Part shown: positions 1 to 7,315 of the stretch, piece by piece | Layout: each line of letters starts with the position of its first letter | How positions within the stretch are numbered: position 1 is the first letter of the stretch | Source of the DNA: Paracrocinitomix sp040880585 | Lineage (GTDB): Bacteria; Bacteroidota; Bacteroidia; Flavobacteriales_D; Crocinitomicaceae | Length of the DNA stretch: 64,000 bases | Reading direction: 5' to 3' | Assembly (NCBI GenBank): GCA_040880585.1 | Contig: JBBDID010000026.1 | Coordinates: 1 to 64,000 of the forward strand | Program-made: the position numbers and the translations under genes | The notes under the pieces: model-generated | Told to the model about the DNA's origin: nothing | The model's input: the letters and a program-made list of their open reading frames with translations, nothing else | The model's database searches: none

Positions 1-10
1 TATACCTTCA

Positions 11-60
11 TCAAAAAGCTAAAACGTCGCTTACGCTATGTTTAGCTTTACGTTACCACA
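11..60. repeat. 3' end of an attC-like structured intergenic element
   Basis: An imperfect hairpin (AAAGCTAAAAC at 15-25 pairing with GTTTAGCTTT at 40-49, one bulged A) is followed directly by ACGTTACCACACAT. The last ten bases are the reverse complement of the ATGTGGTAAC found just after the next gene at 1215-1224. That is the geometry expected of the two ends of one integron-type cassette. The left part of the element lies outside the window. Confidence 0.45.
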
Positions 61-81
61 CATTATAAAAAAACAGAAAGT

Positions 82-1209
82 ATGAAAAAAATGACATTTA
101 CCCTTTTTACGTGCCTGACAATCTTGACAGCATCAGGACAGTTGCAAACTATTGACATAGCAGAATTGACTATCAAAATTGGAAGTATGGGCAGCGAAGA
201 ACTATTTTACGGATTTGCAGAAGGCGACCAAATAGTTTTCAGTTTTGAGGAATTAAAAGGAAAGGAATTAAAGGAAGTTGAAATTATTGAACTTCCAAGT
301 AGTTCAAAATTTATGGACTATAAGACAACCAAAATTGAAAATAAAAAAATACTTGTGAATCAAAAAGGTGTTTACCTGTTTAAGTTTAACAATTCTGCAC
401 TTGCTGGCAGGATATGTAAAGTAAAAATTCAACGAATTCCTAAATCCGAAGAATTTATTTCATTTAATACAAATTGGGAATGGAAAACACTCTATGACAC
501 GACATACGTTCCATACACTCAAGACAGTCTTGTAGGGTACGATACTACATACGTAAATAAAACCAAAAAGGAATTAGTAAAAATCGACACTTTGATAACT
601 GAATTATTTAACAAAACCGAAAGAGTTCATTCAGAGACTGCAATCGACAAAACCCAATATGCTTATTTGAATGTTAATTTACCTACAAACACATATTCAC
701 CTAATAAATTTAACCCATACCAATCTACAGAAGTCATTTCTTGGTCATATTGGTTGGGTGTTGGACAGAAAGCGGTAGAAGAATATGAAAAAGCAAATAG
801 TAATTTATCAAGTGGCATTTCAGCAATAGGTGCATTAACGGGATATGGTGCTTTAGCATCACTTGCCGTAACAGGAGTTTCAATGTTCGCAACGCCTTCT
901 GTTGGTGATAATGTCGAATATAAGTTTATCACAGCCCAAAACGGAGTAAATAAAACTTTTGACTTTGGTAATGGAACTTCAGCATCTGGAAGAAACACAA
1001 ATTTATTACAAGGTGGTTTTACTATTCAATTATTTAATGACAATTTCAGAGACGGAATTGATGTAACGGTTAAACTAGCCTGCGTACAAATAAGAAAGAC
1101 TTGGAAAGACAAACAATATAAAGAACAGGTTGTCAAACCAAGGCATGTGACTTTAAACAAGAAAAAAATGGTTATAGATACCAATAAAATAAGAGTAAAT
1201 GCGAATTAG
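82..1209 (+). CDS. Secreted hypothetical protein
   Basis: A 375-residue protein with an N-terminal signal peptide (Lys-rich start, hydrophobic core to about residue 17, then SGQ). I do not recognise a named family. Residues 120-200 contain two short repeats of the type YDTTYV, followed by a Lys/Thr-rich stretch. Residues 235-270 are Gly/Ala/Ser-rich and hydrophobic, and could be a membrane-associated or hairpin segment. The C-terminal 100 residues look like a beta-rich domain. No lipobox and no T9SS sorting domain are visible. The gene stands alone between two attC-like elements, so it is probably a cassette passenger. The start at 82 is the only ATG that gives a signal peptide (a second ATG three codons later is equally possible). 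Confidence 0.75.
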   Translation: MKKMTFTLFTCLTILTASGQLQTIDIAELTIKIGSMGSEELFYGFAEGDQIVFSFEELKGKELKEVEIIELPSSSKFMDYKTTKIENKKILVNQKGVYLFKFNNSALAGRICKVKIQRIPKSEEFISFNTNWEWKTLYDTTYVPYTQDSLVGYDTTYVNKTKKELVKIDTLITELFNKTERVHSETAIDKTQYAYLNVNLPTNTYSPNKFNPYQSTEVISWSYWLGVGQKAVEEYEKANSNLSSGISAIGALTGYGALASLAVTGVSMFATPSVGDNVEYKFITAQNGVNKTFDFGNGTSASGRNTNLLQGGFTIQLFNDNFRDGIDVTVKLACVQIRKTWKDKQYKEQVVKPRHVTLNKKKMVIDTNKIRVNAN

Positions 1210-1211
1210 AT

Positions 1212-1372
1212 AACATGTGGTAACACGGGTTTTACGTCAGGTGGGGTTTGGTCATTTGCGGACAATTCCGTAGGTTTGGTTGGGTTTGCTACGGTGCGAC
1301 ATTGACTTCGTCAACGTCTCCCACCCGAACGTAAAGCCCGAAAACGTTTTGTAGCCCATTAAGCCCAAAAAT
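1212..1372 (+). repeat. attC-like structured intergenic element
   Basis: This 160-base spacer holds an imperfect long hairpin: GGTTGGGT near 1276 faces ACCCGAAC near 1323, with an inner perfect stem TTGAC-TTC-GTCAA at 1302-1314. It begins with ATGTGGTAAC, complementary to the GTTACCACAT at 52-61, and ends with GTAGCCCATTAAGCCC just before the next start codon. The wording resembles the structured intergenic repeats scattered between single genes in many Bacteroidota genomes. The integron attC interpretation is an inference. Confidence 0.45.
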
Positions 1373-2086
1373 ATGTCAGTCTTTCGATTCTTTTCTTCAA
1401 TTATTCTATTCTCAATGCTGTCATGCTCTGGTTCAAGTACTGACAACCATTCTCAACAATTAGATAATCAAGAAGATCTCGAAACAATTAACTATGAACT
1501 AAAAGATTCGAGTATTATGAAAGTACCTTACAACGGAATAACTAAAGTCGTTTTCGTTGATTCACTTTCTAATAAATTAACGTTTACAATTCAAGAAAAT
1601 GAACTTAAAACTGAATGCTTGAGTAATTACAACAAAGAACTGAAAAAGTGCGAACCTCCAAGCTGGACGGAACAAAGCAAAGAATTTAAGTTGATTAATG
1701 ATTCTCTTGACTTGACATTTATAGTGCAACTTAAAACTGAACCTGATCACTCAGGTTCTCACCCAAAAAAATTTTCCGATAAATTATTCCTTTGGACTGT
1801 AAACTATCCAGATAAAGTCAACAAAGAATCTGATACTAAAAAAATACTCGAATCACGTCATGCGTTATTTCAATGTATCGTTGATCAGCGAACTTCTACA
1901 TACAGCTCGCATTGGACACCTGCCGACAGTTCTGTAATCTTAGGACGGACTTTCTATAATGTTCTGGGAGAAGGCAATAATGGATCAGAAAATGATCATT
2001 CAATTTTATTCAATTTTGAATATGGAATAATTTCCTTCCAAGATTACCAAAGTAATAATTGGAGGTTTTCGCACTTCCCAGAGTAG
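1373..2086 (+). CDS. Hypothetical lipoprotein
   Basis: A 237-residue protein with a type II signal peptide: FFSSIILFSMLSC gives a lipobox with Cys at residue 18, followed by a Ser/Asn/Gln-rich tether. The mature part is polar, with no motif I recognise and no membrane segment. It is probably anchored in the outer or inner membrane facing the periplasm. It is a single gene bracketed by two different attC-like elements. The start at 1373 follows the element's GTAGCCCATTAAGCCC end by only a few bases, the spacing seen for cassette genes. Function unknown. Confidence 0.75.
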   Translation: MSVFRFFSSIILFSMLSCSGSSTDNHSQQLDNQEDLETINYELKDSSIMKVPYNGITKVVFVDSLSNKLTFTIQENELKTECLSNYNKELKKCEPPSWTEQSKEFKLINDSLDLTFIVQLKTEPDHSGSHPKKFSDKLFLWTVNYPDKVNKESDTKKILESRHALFQCIVDQRTSTYSSHWTPADSSVILGRTFYNVLGEGNNGSENDHSILFNFEYGIISFQDYQSNNWRFSHFPE

Positions 2087-2096
2087 AAAACGGGCC

Positions 2097-2186
2097 ACAA
2101 CAATTAGAACCCAAAATCAAGTGGGCGCAGGGCGCTCTCACTGATTTTTTCTAAATGTTGCACTAAGCCGCTTAGCAATATCTGTT
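2097..2186 (+). repeat. Intergenic repeat, copy 1
   Basis: It starts ACAACAATTAGAACCCAAAA, continues with GGGCGCAGGG and ends GTTGCACTAAGCCGCTTAG...ATCTGTT. The same order of blocks recurs at 3430-3530, so the two copies bracket the RhuM-Fic gene in direct orientation. The ends match well and the middle diverges, typical of attC-like sites whose loop varies. The remaining 2187-2414 before the gene shows no ORF I can support on either strand. Confidence 0.6.
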
Positions 2187-2414
2187 GGAGTTGTGACGAC
2201 TATATGCCCTGCTGTGTGATTTCAATAATTTGGCTTGAGGTAAAGATGGATTGCGCCATAGGACTTGAAGCGGGTAAAATTTGATTACGTTGTCTTTTAA
2301 ATGATATTTTCCGGCTTTTCCCGATTATAAACTCACAGAATAAACCTGATGGCTTTAAATATAATCCGTATTTTAGGTTTTCTAGACGAACAGACTTAAT
2401 TGAAATTACCTGAA

Positions 2415-3215
2415 ATGAGTAATAAAGAGAATACAACTCCTAAACCTACCGAAGTGGTTATCTACAGACCATCAGACAGGAACAATGAATTTCAGGTAAT
2501 TTTTGATGCAGGAGCTGAAACTATTTGGGCCACAGAACAGCAAATTGCTGATATTTTTGGTCGTGACAGAACTGTTATCGGGAGACATATCCGAAACGTT
2601 TTTAAGGAAGGTGAATTGAACGAAAATTCAGTTAGTGCAAAATTTGCACATACTGCCGAAGATGGAAAAACATACCAAGTCAATCATTACAATCTAGATG
2701 TAATAATTTCCGTAGGGTATAGAGTTAAATCTAACATAGCAACAGAATTCAGAAAATGGGCAACCGACAAATTGCGAAATTATCTTCTTAAAGGCGTAGT
2801 AATTAACGAAAAACTCTTTTTAGAACAAAAGGAAAAAATTGTTCAACTACAACAAAGAATTGATGTTCTTAACGATCAAGCTCATGAAAGTCAAATGCAA
2901 TTGACAGAAGGACTCCTTTCAATTATTACTAAATACTCTAAATCATTTAAGCTCCTAAACAAATACGATACAGAAGATCTCGAAACCAAAAACCTTGAGA
3001 AGGAAATAATCTATGTCATAAATTATGATGACGTAAAGAATGCCATTTCAGAACTAAAAAAGGAACTGGTAAAAAAAGGAGAAGCCGGGGATTTGTTCGG
3101 AAACGAAAAAGATGATTCATTTAAAGGTATTCTCGGAAGTATTTCTCAAACCGTGTTCGGTGATTGGCCTATCCAACAATTGAAGAACAAGCAGCCCAAC
3201 TATTGTATTCAATAA
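2415..3215 (+). CDS. RhuM-family protein, N-terminal part of a frameshifted RhuM-Fic gene
   Basis: The start ATG at 2415 is preferred over an upstream in-frame TTG at 2400. Residues 1-130 match the RhuM family: VVIYRPSD, then VIFDAGAETIWATEQQIADIFGRDRTVIGRHI, KFAHTAEDGKTYQVNHYNLDVIISVGYRVKS and EFRKWATDKLRNYLLKG. A coiled-coil linker (residues 135-165) follows, then DUF-type sequence down to GILGSISQTVFG. The frame is then lost: a T appears to be missing at 3164-3166, so this reading runs on out of frame to a stop at 3215. The natural continuation is the Fic domain in the next frame. RhuM genes often sit near restriction systems and RhuM-Fic fusions are known; the cellular role is not established. 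Confidence 0.75.
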   Translation: MSNKENTTPKPTEVVIYRPSDRNNEFQVIFDAGAETIWATEQQIADIFGRDRTVIGRHIRNVFKEGELNENSVSAKFAHTAEDGKTYQVNHYNLDVIISVGYRVKSNIATEFRKWATDKLRNYLLKGVVINEKLFLEQKEKIVQLQQRIDVLNDQAHESQMQLTEGLLSIITKYSKSFKLLNKYDTEDLETKNLEKEIIYVINYDDVKNAISELKKELVKKGEAGDLFGNEKDDSFKGILGSISQTVFGDWPIQQLKNKQPNYCIQ

Positions 3216-3427
3216 TCAAAGGACACGCCTTTAGTGATGGAAATAAAAGAATCGGATCATTTGTATTTGTTTGGTACTTGGAGCAGAACAACTTTCATCT
3301 GGACAGAAACGGTCAAAGGAAAATAACTGAAAATGCACTAGTAGCACTAGCACTTGCTGTTGCCCAAAGCATACCAGAGCAAAGGAAAATTGTAATCCAA
3401 CTAATTATCAATTTGATAAAAAACTAA
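3164..3427 (+). pseudogene. Fic/Doc domain, C-terminal part of the frameshifted RhuM-Fic gene
   Basis: It reads AYPTIEEQAAQLLYSIIKGHAFSDGNKRIGSFVFVWYL. The stretch HAFSDGNKRIG is the Fic/Doc active-site motif (HxFxDGNxR), here with Ala in place of the usual Pro. The motif His, Asp, Gly-Asn and Arg are all present, so the domain would be competent if translated. Adding one T at about 3165 restores one open frame from 2415 (FGD-L-AYPTIEEQ). Either the gene is a recent pseudogene, or the base was lost in sequencing, or programmed slippage is used. An independent start (TTG at 3164) seems unlikely. Confidence 0.7.
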
Positions 3428-3429
3428 GC

Positions 3430-3530
3430 ATAACAATTAGAACCCAAAATCATTGGGCGCAGGGGATTCTCCCTATCCTGAAGTTTTCGGGATTCAAAAC
3501 GGTTGCACTAAACAGTTTAGTATCTTTGTT
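3430..3530 (+). repeat. Intergenic repeat, copy 2
   Basis: The second copy of the 2097-2186 element shares the ATAACAATTAGAACCCAAAA start, the GGGCGCAGGG block and the GGTTGCACTAAACAGTTTAGTATCT end. The central part contains its own hairpin (CCTGAAGTTTTCGGG). It lies between the Fic stop codon and the next lipoprotein gene. Confidence 0.6.
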
Positions 3531-3583
3531 TAACATCCATTGATTCGCAGTATATTTAGTAACTTTAATTTAAAATCGAACTT

Positions 3584-4045
3584 ATGAAAATGAAAAATTT
3601 TGGAATAATTCTAATTGCTGCCAGCCTAACAATAGCAGTAACGAGCTGTAAAAAGAAAGGGTGTGTAGATTCTTATGCCGAAAATTTTGACTCAGAAGCG
3701 GAAAAAGATGATGGCAGCTGCACCTATTTGAGTGATAAATTGCTTGGAACATATTCTGTTAATTCGGATTGCTACTACGGCGGAACGACTAACTATACTA
3801 TGAATGTAATTGAAGGCAGTAATAAAGGGGGAGTAATTCTTCAAGGGCTGGACGATTCGATCGACATACAAGCGACCATAAGTGGAACACAGTTTACTTT
3901 TGGGGAAGATAAAGCAGGTATAACCTATGAAGGCACAGGCTATTTAGTCGGTTCCAATCAAATTACAATAAACATGGAAGTGTGTGAGACATACTATTAT
4001 CCTTGCTCAGACCCTGAATCTTGTACTTTAACTTGTACTAAGTAA
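3584..4045 (+). CDS. Small Cys-rich lipoprotein
   Basis: A 153-residue protein with a lipobox VTSC (Cys at about residue 22). Next comes GCVDSYAENFDSEAEKDDGSC, a clear example of the short Bacteroidota motif of the type GCxDxxAxNYxxxAxxDDGSC, often found in secreted and surface proteins. The rest is a small beta-rich domain ending in a Cys-rich tail (CETYYYPCSDPESCTLTC). It is probably a surface or periplasmic lipoprotein of unknown function. It follows intergenic repeat copy 2 and is the last intact gene before the 125-bp duplication begins at 4050. Confidence 0.8.
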   Translation: MKMKNFGIILIAASLTIAVTSCKKKGCVDSYAENFDSEAEKDDGSCTYLSDKLLGTYSVNSDCYYGGTTNYTMNVIEGSNKGGVILQGLDDSIDIQATISGTQFTFGEDKAGITYEGTGYLVGSNQITINMEVCETYYYPCSDPESCTLTCTK

Positions 4046-4049
4046 TAAG

Positions 4050-4174
4050 AGGTTAAAAGAAATCTTGAGCGTTTCCCACAGGACTTCTTTTAACCCGCTT
4101 TGGCTCCTGTAATTAAGTAATATAATCAAGGTAATTGTCTGGATGTATGACGTGAAATTTTGCCTTTGGATAGG
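4050..4174. repeat. 125-bp direct repeat, copy A (displaced copy)
   Basis: Bases 4050-4174 match 5751-5875 with two mismatches. The unit has two parts: the last 44 bases of the ORF6N fragment (+ strand) and about 80 bases covering the end of the DUF4143 ATPase gene (- strand). Copy B is continuous with both parent genes. Copy A is joined to an unrelated lipoprotein gene on one side and to a recombinase on the other, so A is the derived copy. The repeats lie 1701 bp apart. Confidence 0.9.
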
Positions 4175-4514
4175 GAATCATTGAAGCAAGCAACTCATTA
4201 TTGATCATCTCGCGATAGAAGTACTTCAGTGAAGCAACTTCAAGCTTGATCTTTGAGCTACTCAAATCCTGCTCCTTTAAATAATGTAAATAATCCAGAA
4301 TCTCATCAATCTCCAACTCGTTTGGCAGATGACCAAAATATAAACTGATATCCCGGATTGTGCGTTGATAATTTCTTGCGGTACTCTGCGTGGAATAACT
4401 CACTGAAATTCTTTTTGAAAACTTTTCCAGTAATTCAGCTAAACCTTTTACCTTAGTAATGTTGAAAGCTTTAAAGCTGTATGCTCCACTTCCATTAATG
4501 CTCTTTGGTTTCAT
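4113..4514 (-). pseudogene. Tyrosine recombinase N-terminal fragment with a transplanted C-terminus
   Basis: Residues 1-115 form the SAM-like core-binding domain of a tyrosine recombinase: LLEKFSKRISVSYSTQSTARNYQRTI, HLPNELEIDEILDYLHYLKEQ, LEVASLKYFYREM. The catalytic domain with its Arg/His/Tyr residues is missing. After MIPYPK the reading runs into AKFHVIHPDNYLDYIT, the last residues of the DUF4143 ATPase encoded at 5814. The joint lies at YPK, a tripeptide common to both parents, so a short homology probably guided the exchange. The N-terminal part resembles recombinases that accompany IS91-type elements or act as integron-type integrases in Bacteroidota; I cannot decide which. It cannot be active. 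Confidence 0.75.
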
Positions 4515-4606
4515 AAAACTTTTAGTTTTTGTTTACAAAACCTTAGACGTGTTTTTGGAATGGAGCTGCCGCTGAAAGCGGTTTAGTTCAACAACACAGT
4601 ACAAAT

Positions 4607-5425
4607 ATGTCTAAAAACAGAAAGATAAACGTCAACGAATCAACGATAACTGTCATTCATCAAAATGACACTGACTATATCAGTTTGACTGATATGACCA
4701 CATCTTTTCGAGAAGGAAGTGGACTAATCGGGAAATGGATTACAAATAAAAACACTTTAGAATATTTAGGGGTTTGGGAGAAAATCAACAATTCTGATTT
4801 TAATTACCCCGAATTCGGGGTAATTGGACAAGAAGCAGGAACAAATAGGTTTGTAATGTCGGTTGGACAATGGGTTGAGCGAACAAAAGCTGTCGGTATG
4901 ATTGTAAAAGCTGGGCGTTACGGGGGAACTTATGCTCACAAAGACATTGCTTTTCATTTTGCAATGTGGCTAAGTCCTGAGTTCCAGATATACTTGGTCA
5001 ATGAATTCCAACGACTAAAAGATGATGAAAATAATCGTCTGAAATTAGAATGGAACTTACAACGAACTTTATCAAAAGTAAATTATCAAATTCATACGGA
5101 TGCTATAAGAAAAAATTTAATCCCAAGCGAAATCACAAAACAACAAGCAAGTTATGTTTATTCCTATGAAGCGGATTTATTGAATGTGGCATTATTTGGA
5201 ATTACTGCGAAAGAGTGGCGCACAAACTACCCAGACAAGAGGGGAAACATAAGAGATTATGCAACAATGGAGCAGTTGGTTGTTTTAAGCAATATGGAAA
5301 GTATCAATGCTTTGCTTATCGAACAAGGTTTATCACAAAAGGAACGACTTATCCAACTCAACAAAGTTGCAATAACGCAGATGAAATCTTTGCTTGAAAG
5401 TAATGCAATTAAAAAACTGAAATAA
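4607..5425 (+). CDS. KilA-N domain protein
   Basis: A 272-residue protein. Residues 10-140 form a KilA-N domain: YISLTDMTTSF, LIGKWITNKNTLEYLGVWEKINN, GGTYAHKDIAFHFAMWLSPEFQIYLVNEFQRLK. This DNA-binding fold occurs in phage, plasmid and mobile-element proteins. The C-terminal half is helical and matches the usual partner region of this family in Bacteroidota (SYVYSYEADLLNVALFGITAKEWR). No nuclease motif is seen. It follows a short hairpin (CCGCTGAAAGCGG near 4570) and GTTCAACAACACAG, and precedes another attC-like element, consistent with a single-gene cassette. A role in phage conflict is possible but unproven. Confidence 0.85.
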   Translation: MSKNRKINVNESTITVIHQNDTDYISLTDMTTSFREGSGLIGKWITNKNTLEYLGVWEKINNSDFNYPEFGVIGQEAGTNRFVMSVGQWVERTKAVGMIVKAGRYGGTYAHKDIAFHFAMWLSPEFQIYLVNEFQRLKDDENNRLKLEWNLQRTLSKVNYQIHTDAIRKNLIPSEITKQQASYVYSYEADLLNVALFGITAKEWRTNYPDKRGNIRDYATMEQLVVLSNMESINALLIEQGLSQKERLIQLNKVAITQMKSLLESNAIKKLK

Positions 5426-5452
5426 GTTGATTGGAAAACAACGAACCACCAA

Positions 5453-5580
5453 CAGCGTGTATGAAAATAGCGGATTCAGTGCTAAGTCAATGGTTTGTGT
5501 CCGCCTGATGCTGAGATTTTGGCCAGTGTACCTGGCGGGGGCATTTAAAAATGCCTAATTTTAGGCAAAACGTTAGTCGG
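5453..5580 (+). repeat. attC-like structured intergenic element
   Basis: It starts CAGCGTGTATGAAAATAGCGG, has GTGTCCGCCTGATGCTGAG in the middle, and two clean hairpins (GGCATTTAAAAATGCC at 5540-5555 and GCCTAATTTTAGGC at 5553-5566), and ends AAAACGTTAGTCGG. From memory this wording is a widespread intergenic repeat family of Bacteroidota genomes. The CGTTA end matches the end of the element at 11-60 (ACGTTACC). Confidence 0.55.
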
Positions 5581-5626
5581 AATTGGAGAGGTGTCACAAT
5601 TTGTGATACCTTGCTATATTTGCTAA

Positions 5627-5794
5627 ATGGAATTGATCAAAGGAGACAGATTAATAGCAAAACACATTGTTGAATTACGTGGAGAAAAAGTAATTCTTGA
5701 CATACACCTCTCACAACTCTATGAAGTTGAGACTAGAGCTTTAAAACAGCAGGTTAAAAGAAATCTTGAGCGTTTCCCACAGGACTTCTTTTAA
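5627..5794 (+). pseudogene. ORF6N-domain protein, truncated
   Basis: This 55-codon reading begins at the ATG at 5627 and was too short for routine ORF calling. It translates as an ORF6N domain start: LIAKHIVELRGEKVILDIHL, SQLYEVETRALKQQVKRNLE, RFPQDFF. In intact family members the domain continues with another 60-130 residues. Here a TAA follows at 5792-5794 where the convergent DUF4143 gene has been joined 19 bases further on. The ORF6N N-terminal domain is DNA-binding and found in phage and mobile-element proteins. The last 44 bases are duplicated at 4050-4093. It is almost certainly a remnant. Confidence 0.75.
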
Positions 5795-5875
5795 CCCGCT
5801 TTGGCTCCCGTAATTAAGTAATATAATCAAGGTAATTGTCTGGATGTATAACGTGAAATTTTGCCTTTGGATAGG
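5751..5875. repeat. 125-bp direct repeat, copy B (parental copy)
   Basis: This copy is continuous with the ORF6N fragment on its left and with the DUF4143 ATPase body on its right, so it is the source of copy A at 4050-4174. The match ends at CCTTTGGATAGG (minus strand CCTATCCAAAGG), which encodes the YPK of both proteins. Confidence 0.9.
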
Positions 5876-6962
5876 CTCTTTTCCATCCGCCGGGAGGTTT
5901 CACCTTCTTTTTTGTATTCCATTTAAATTCAAAAGCGCTCAGTTGACCGTTGCATTCTTCAATAAGATCAATTTCTTGCTGATCATAGGTGCGCCAAAAG
6001 TAAGTGCTGACCAGTCTTTGCTTGTAGGCATTGTATTTCATACGTTCTGCCATGATATAATTTTCCCATAACTCACCGATATCAGCCCTGATATCAAGTG
6101 AATTAAAGTTTTTGATAAGCGCATTTCTGACGCCGTTATCATAAAAATACCAGCGGCTGGTTTTTGTAACCTCTTTGCGAAGATTTCTGCTGAAGCCTTC
6201 TACTTTGTAGATGACAAAAACTTTTTCAAGCAGGTTGAGATAATGTTCTACCGTATTTCTGCTGATTCCCTTTACGCTAACGGCCAGTTCATCTATACTC
6301 ACTTCTTTGCCAATTTGAAAGGCGAGCAATCTTAACAGGTCAACTAATTTTCCTGATTTTTTAATGCCTTCAAATTCGAGTATATCTCGTAAGAGGTAAG
6401 AACTGACCAGGTTGTCCAGGTATTCAATTTTTTCGTTGAAGTCATCATAATGGACAAGTTCAGGATACCCGCCAAAAAGGAGTCGTTCATACAGTTTGCC
6501 ATTGGTTTGAATATACGTTTCGTATTTTCCGAACTCAAGTTGCGATACGGGGAACATTTTCAAAACGGTTGAACGCCCTACCAGGGGTTCGCCGAGCTGA
6601 TTGGTTAAATCAAATACAGATGAACCGGTTGCTATAATTTTAACTCCTTTAATAGCATCAACCATAAGTTTGAGTTTTTGGCCGATTTCAGGAATTTTTT
6701 GAGCTTCATCAATGACGAGGAGTTTTTGTTTACCAACAAGTTGTTTATAGTTGTCTACACTTTTTTTGGCCAGTAAATCTTGCGTGTTTTGATCTTCACC
6801 GTTGAGTAATTGGTACTCATCAGGGCTTTTTTGGGAGAGAAATTTATGAAGGAGTTCGGTTTTGCCAACTCTTCTTGCCCCCAGCAGAATAAGTACCTTT
6901 TGCGGTTTCAGCTTTTTGTCAAGCTGTTTTAACAATGCTCTTTCTACGTGATCAACACTCAT
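5814..6962 (-). CDS. AAA ATPase with C-terminal DUF4143
   Basis: A 382-residue protein. Walker A is GARRVGKT (28-35), Walker B LLVIDEAQ (81-88), and the sensor-1-like stretch IIATGSSVFDL follows. Residues 150-382 form the DUF4143 part with a winged-helix-like section (VSIDELAVSVKGISRNTVEHYLNLLEKVFVIYKV) and a C-terminal nuclease-like fold (YFWRTYDQQEIDLIEE...SAFEFKW), in which D, E and K spacing recalls PD-(D/E)XK enzymes. Length is normal for the family. The cellular role is unknown. The gene is convergent with the ORF6N fragment and is preceded by a 256-bp tandem repeat, which may be its own control region given the winged helix. Its last codons were copied into the recombinase at 4113. Confidence 0.88.
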   Translation of the reverse strand: MSVDHVERALLKQLDKKLKPQKVLILLGARRVGKTELLHKFLSQKSPDEYQLLNGEDQNTQDLLAKKSVDNYKQLVGKQKLLVIDEAQKIPEIGQKLKLMVDAIKGVKIIATGSSVFDLTNQLGEPLVGRSTVLKMFPVSQLEFGKYETYIQTNGKLYERLLFGGYPELVHYDDFNEKIEYLDNLVSSYLLRDILEFEGIKKSGKLVDLLRLLAFQIGKEVSIDELAVSVKGISRNTVEHYLNLLEKVFVIYKVEGFSRNLRKEVTKTSRWYFYDNGVRNALIKNFNSLDIRADIGELWENYIMAERMKYNAYKQRLVSTYFWRTYDQQEIDLIEECNGQLSAFEFKWNTKKKVKPPGGWKRAYPKAKFHVIHPDNYLDYIT

Positions 6963-7004
6963 GGCTGTTTTATTTATAATTAAACTGCATTACTTTTCTA
7001 TATG

Positions 7005-7260
7005 AATTCACATTAATTGTTGGAATAGGTTGAAGTAATTAATGTAAATACATTGAATCGATTATACAAATTTACATTAATTCCTTGAATAAAATGAACT
7101 AATTTACATTAATTCCTTGAATAAACTGAATCAATTTACGTTAATTCCTTGAATGAATTGAATCAATTTACGTTAATTCCTTGAATGAACTGAAGCAATT
7201 TAGGTTAATTCCTTGAATGAACTGAAGCAATTTACGTTAATTCCTTCAATAGGAATAAAT
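7005..7260. repeat. Tandem array of eight 32-bp repeats (iteron-like)
   Basis: Units run 7005, 7037, 7069, 7101, 7133, 7165, 7197 and 7229, all exactly 32 bp with no spacer. Six (7069-7260) are close to the consensus AATTTACGTTAATTCC plus TTGAATGAACTGAAGC. The first is recognisable and the second strongly diverged. Adjacent units differ by one to a few substitutions, so they evolved in place. The array starts 43 bp upstream of the DUF4143 ATPase start codon and fills nearly the whole 353-bp gap to gcvT. It is not a CRISPR array, because nothing lies between the units. Confidence 0.92.
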
Positions 7261-7315
7261 ATTTTCAATTAAAATTTAGATAAAATCACTTATTGATAGC
7301 GGATTGACAGGATAT

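Noticed and set aside
2200..2436. Minus-strand 78-codon ORF before the RhuM gene
   Set aside because: No recognisable family, overlaps the RhuM start, and the region also lies next to intergenic repeat copy 1. I could not support a gene or a restriction-specificity fragment here.
7005..7260. CRISPR-like array
   Set aside because: The 32-bp units are directly adjacent with no spacers, and no cas gene is in the window.
1..7300. Prophage
   Set aside because: KilA-N and ORF6N domains are present, but no capsid, tail, terminase, lysis or repressor genes.
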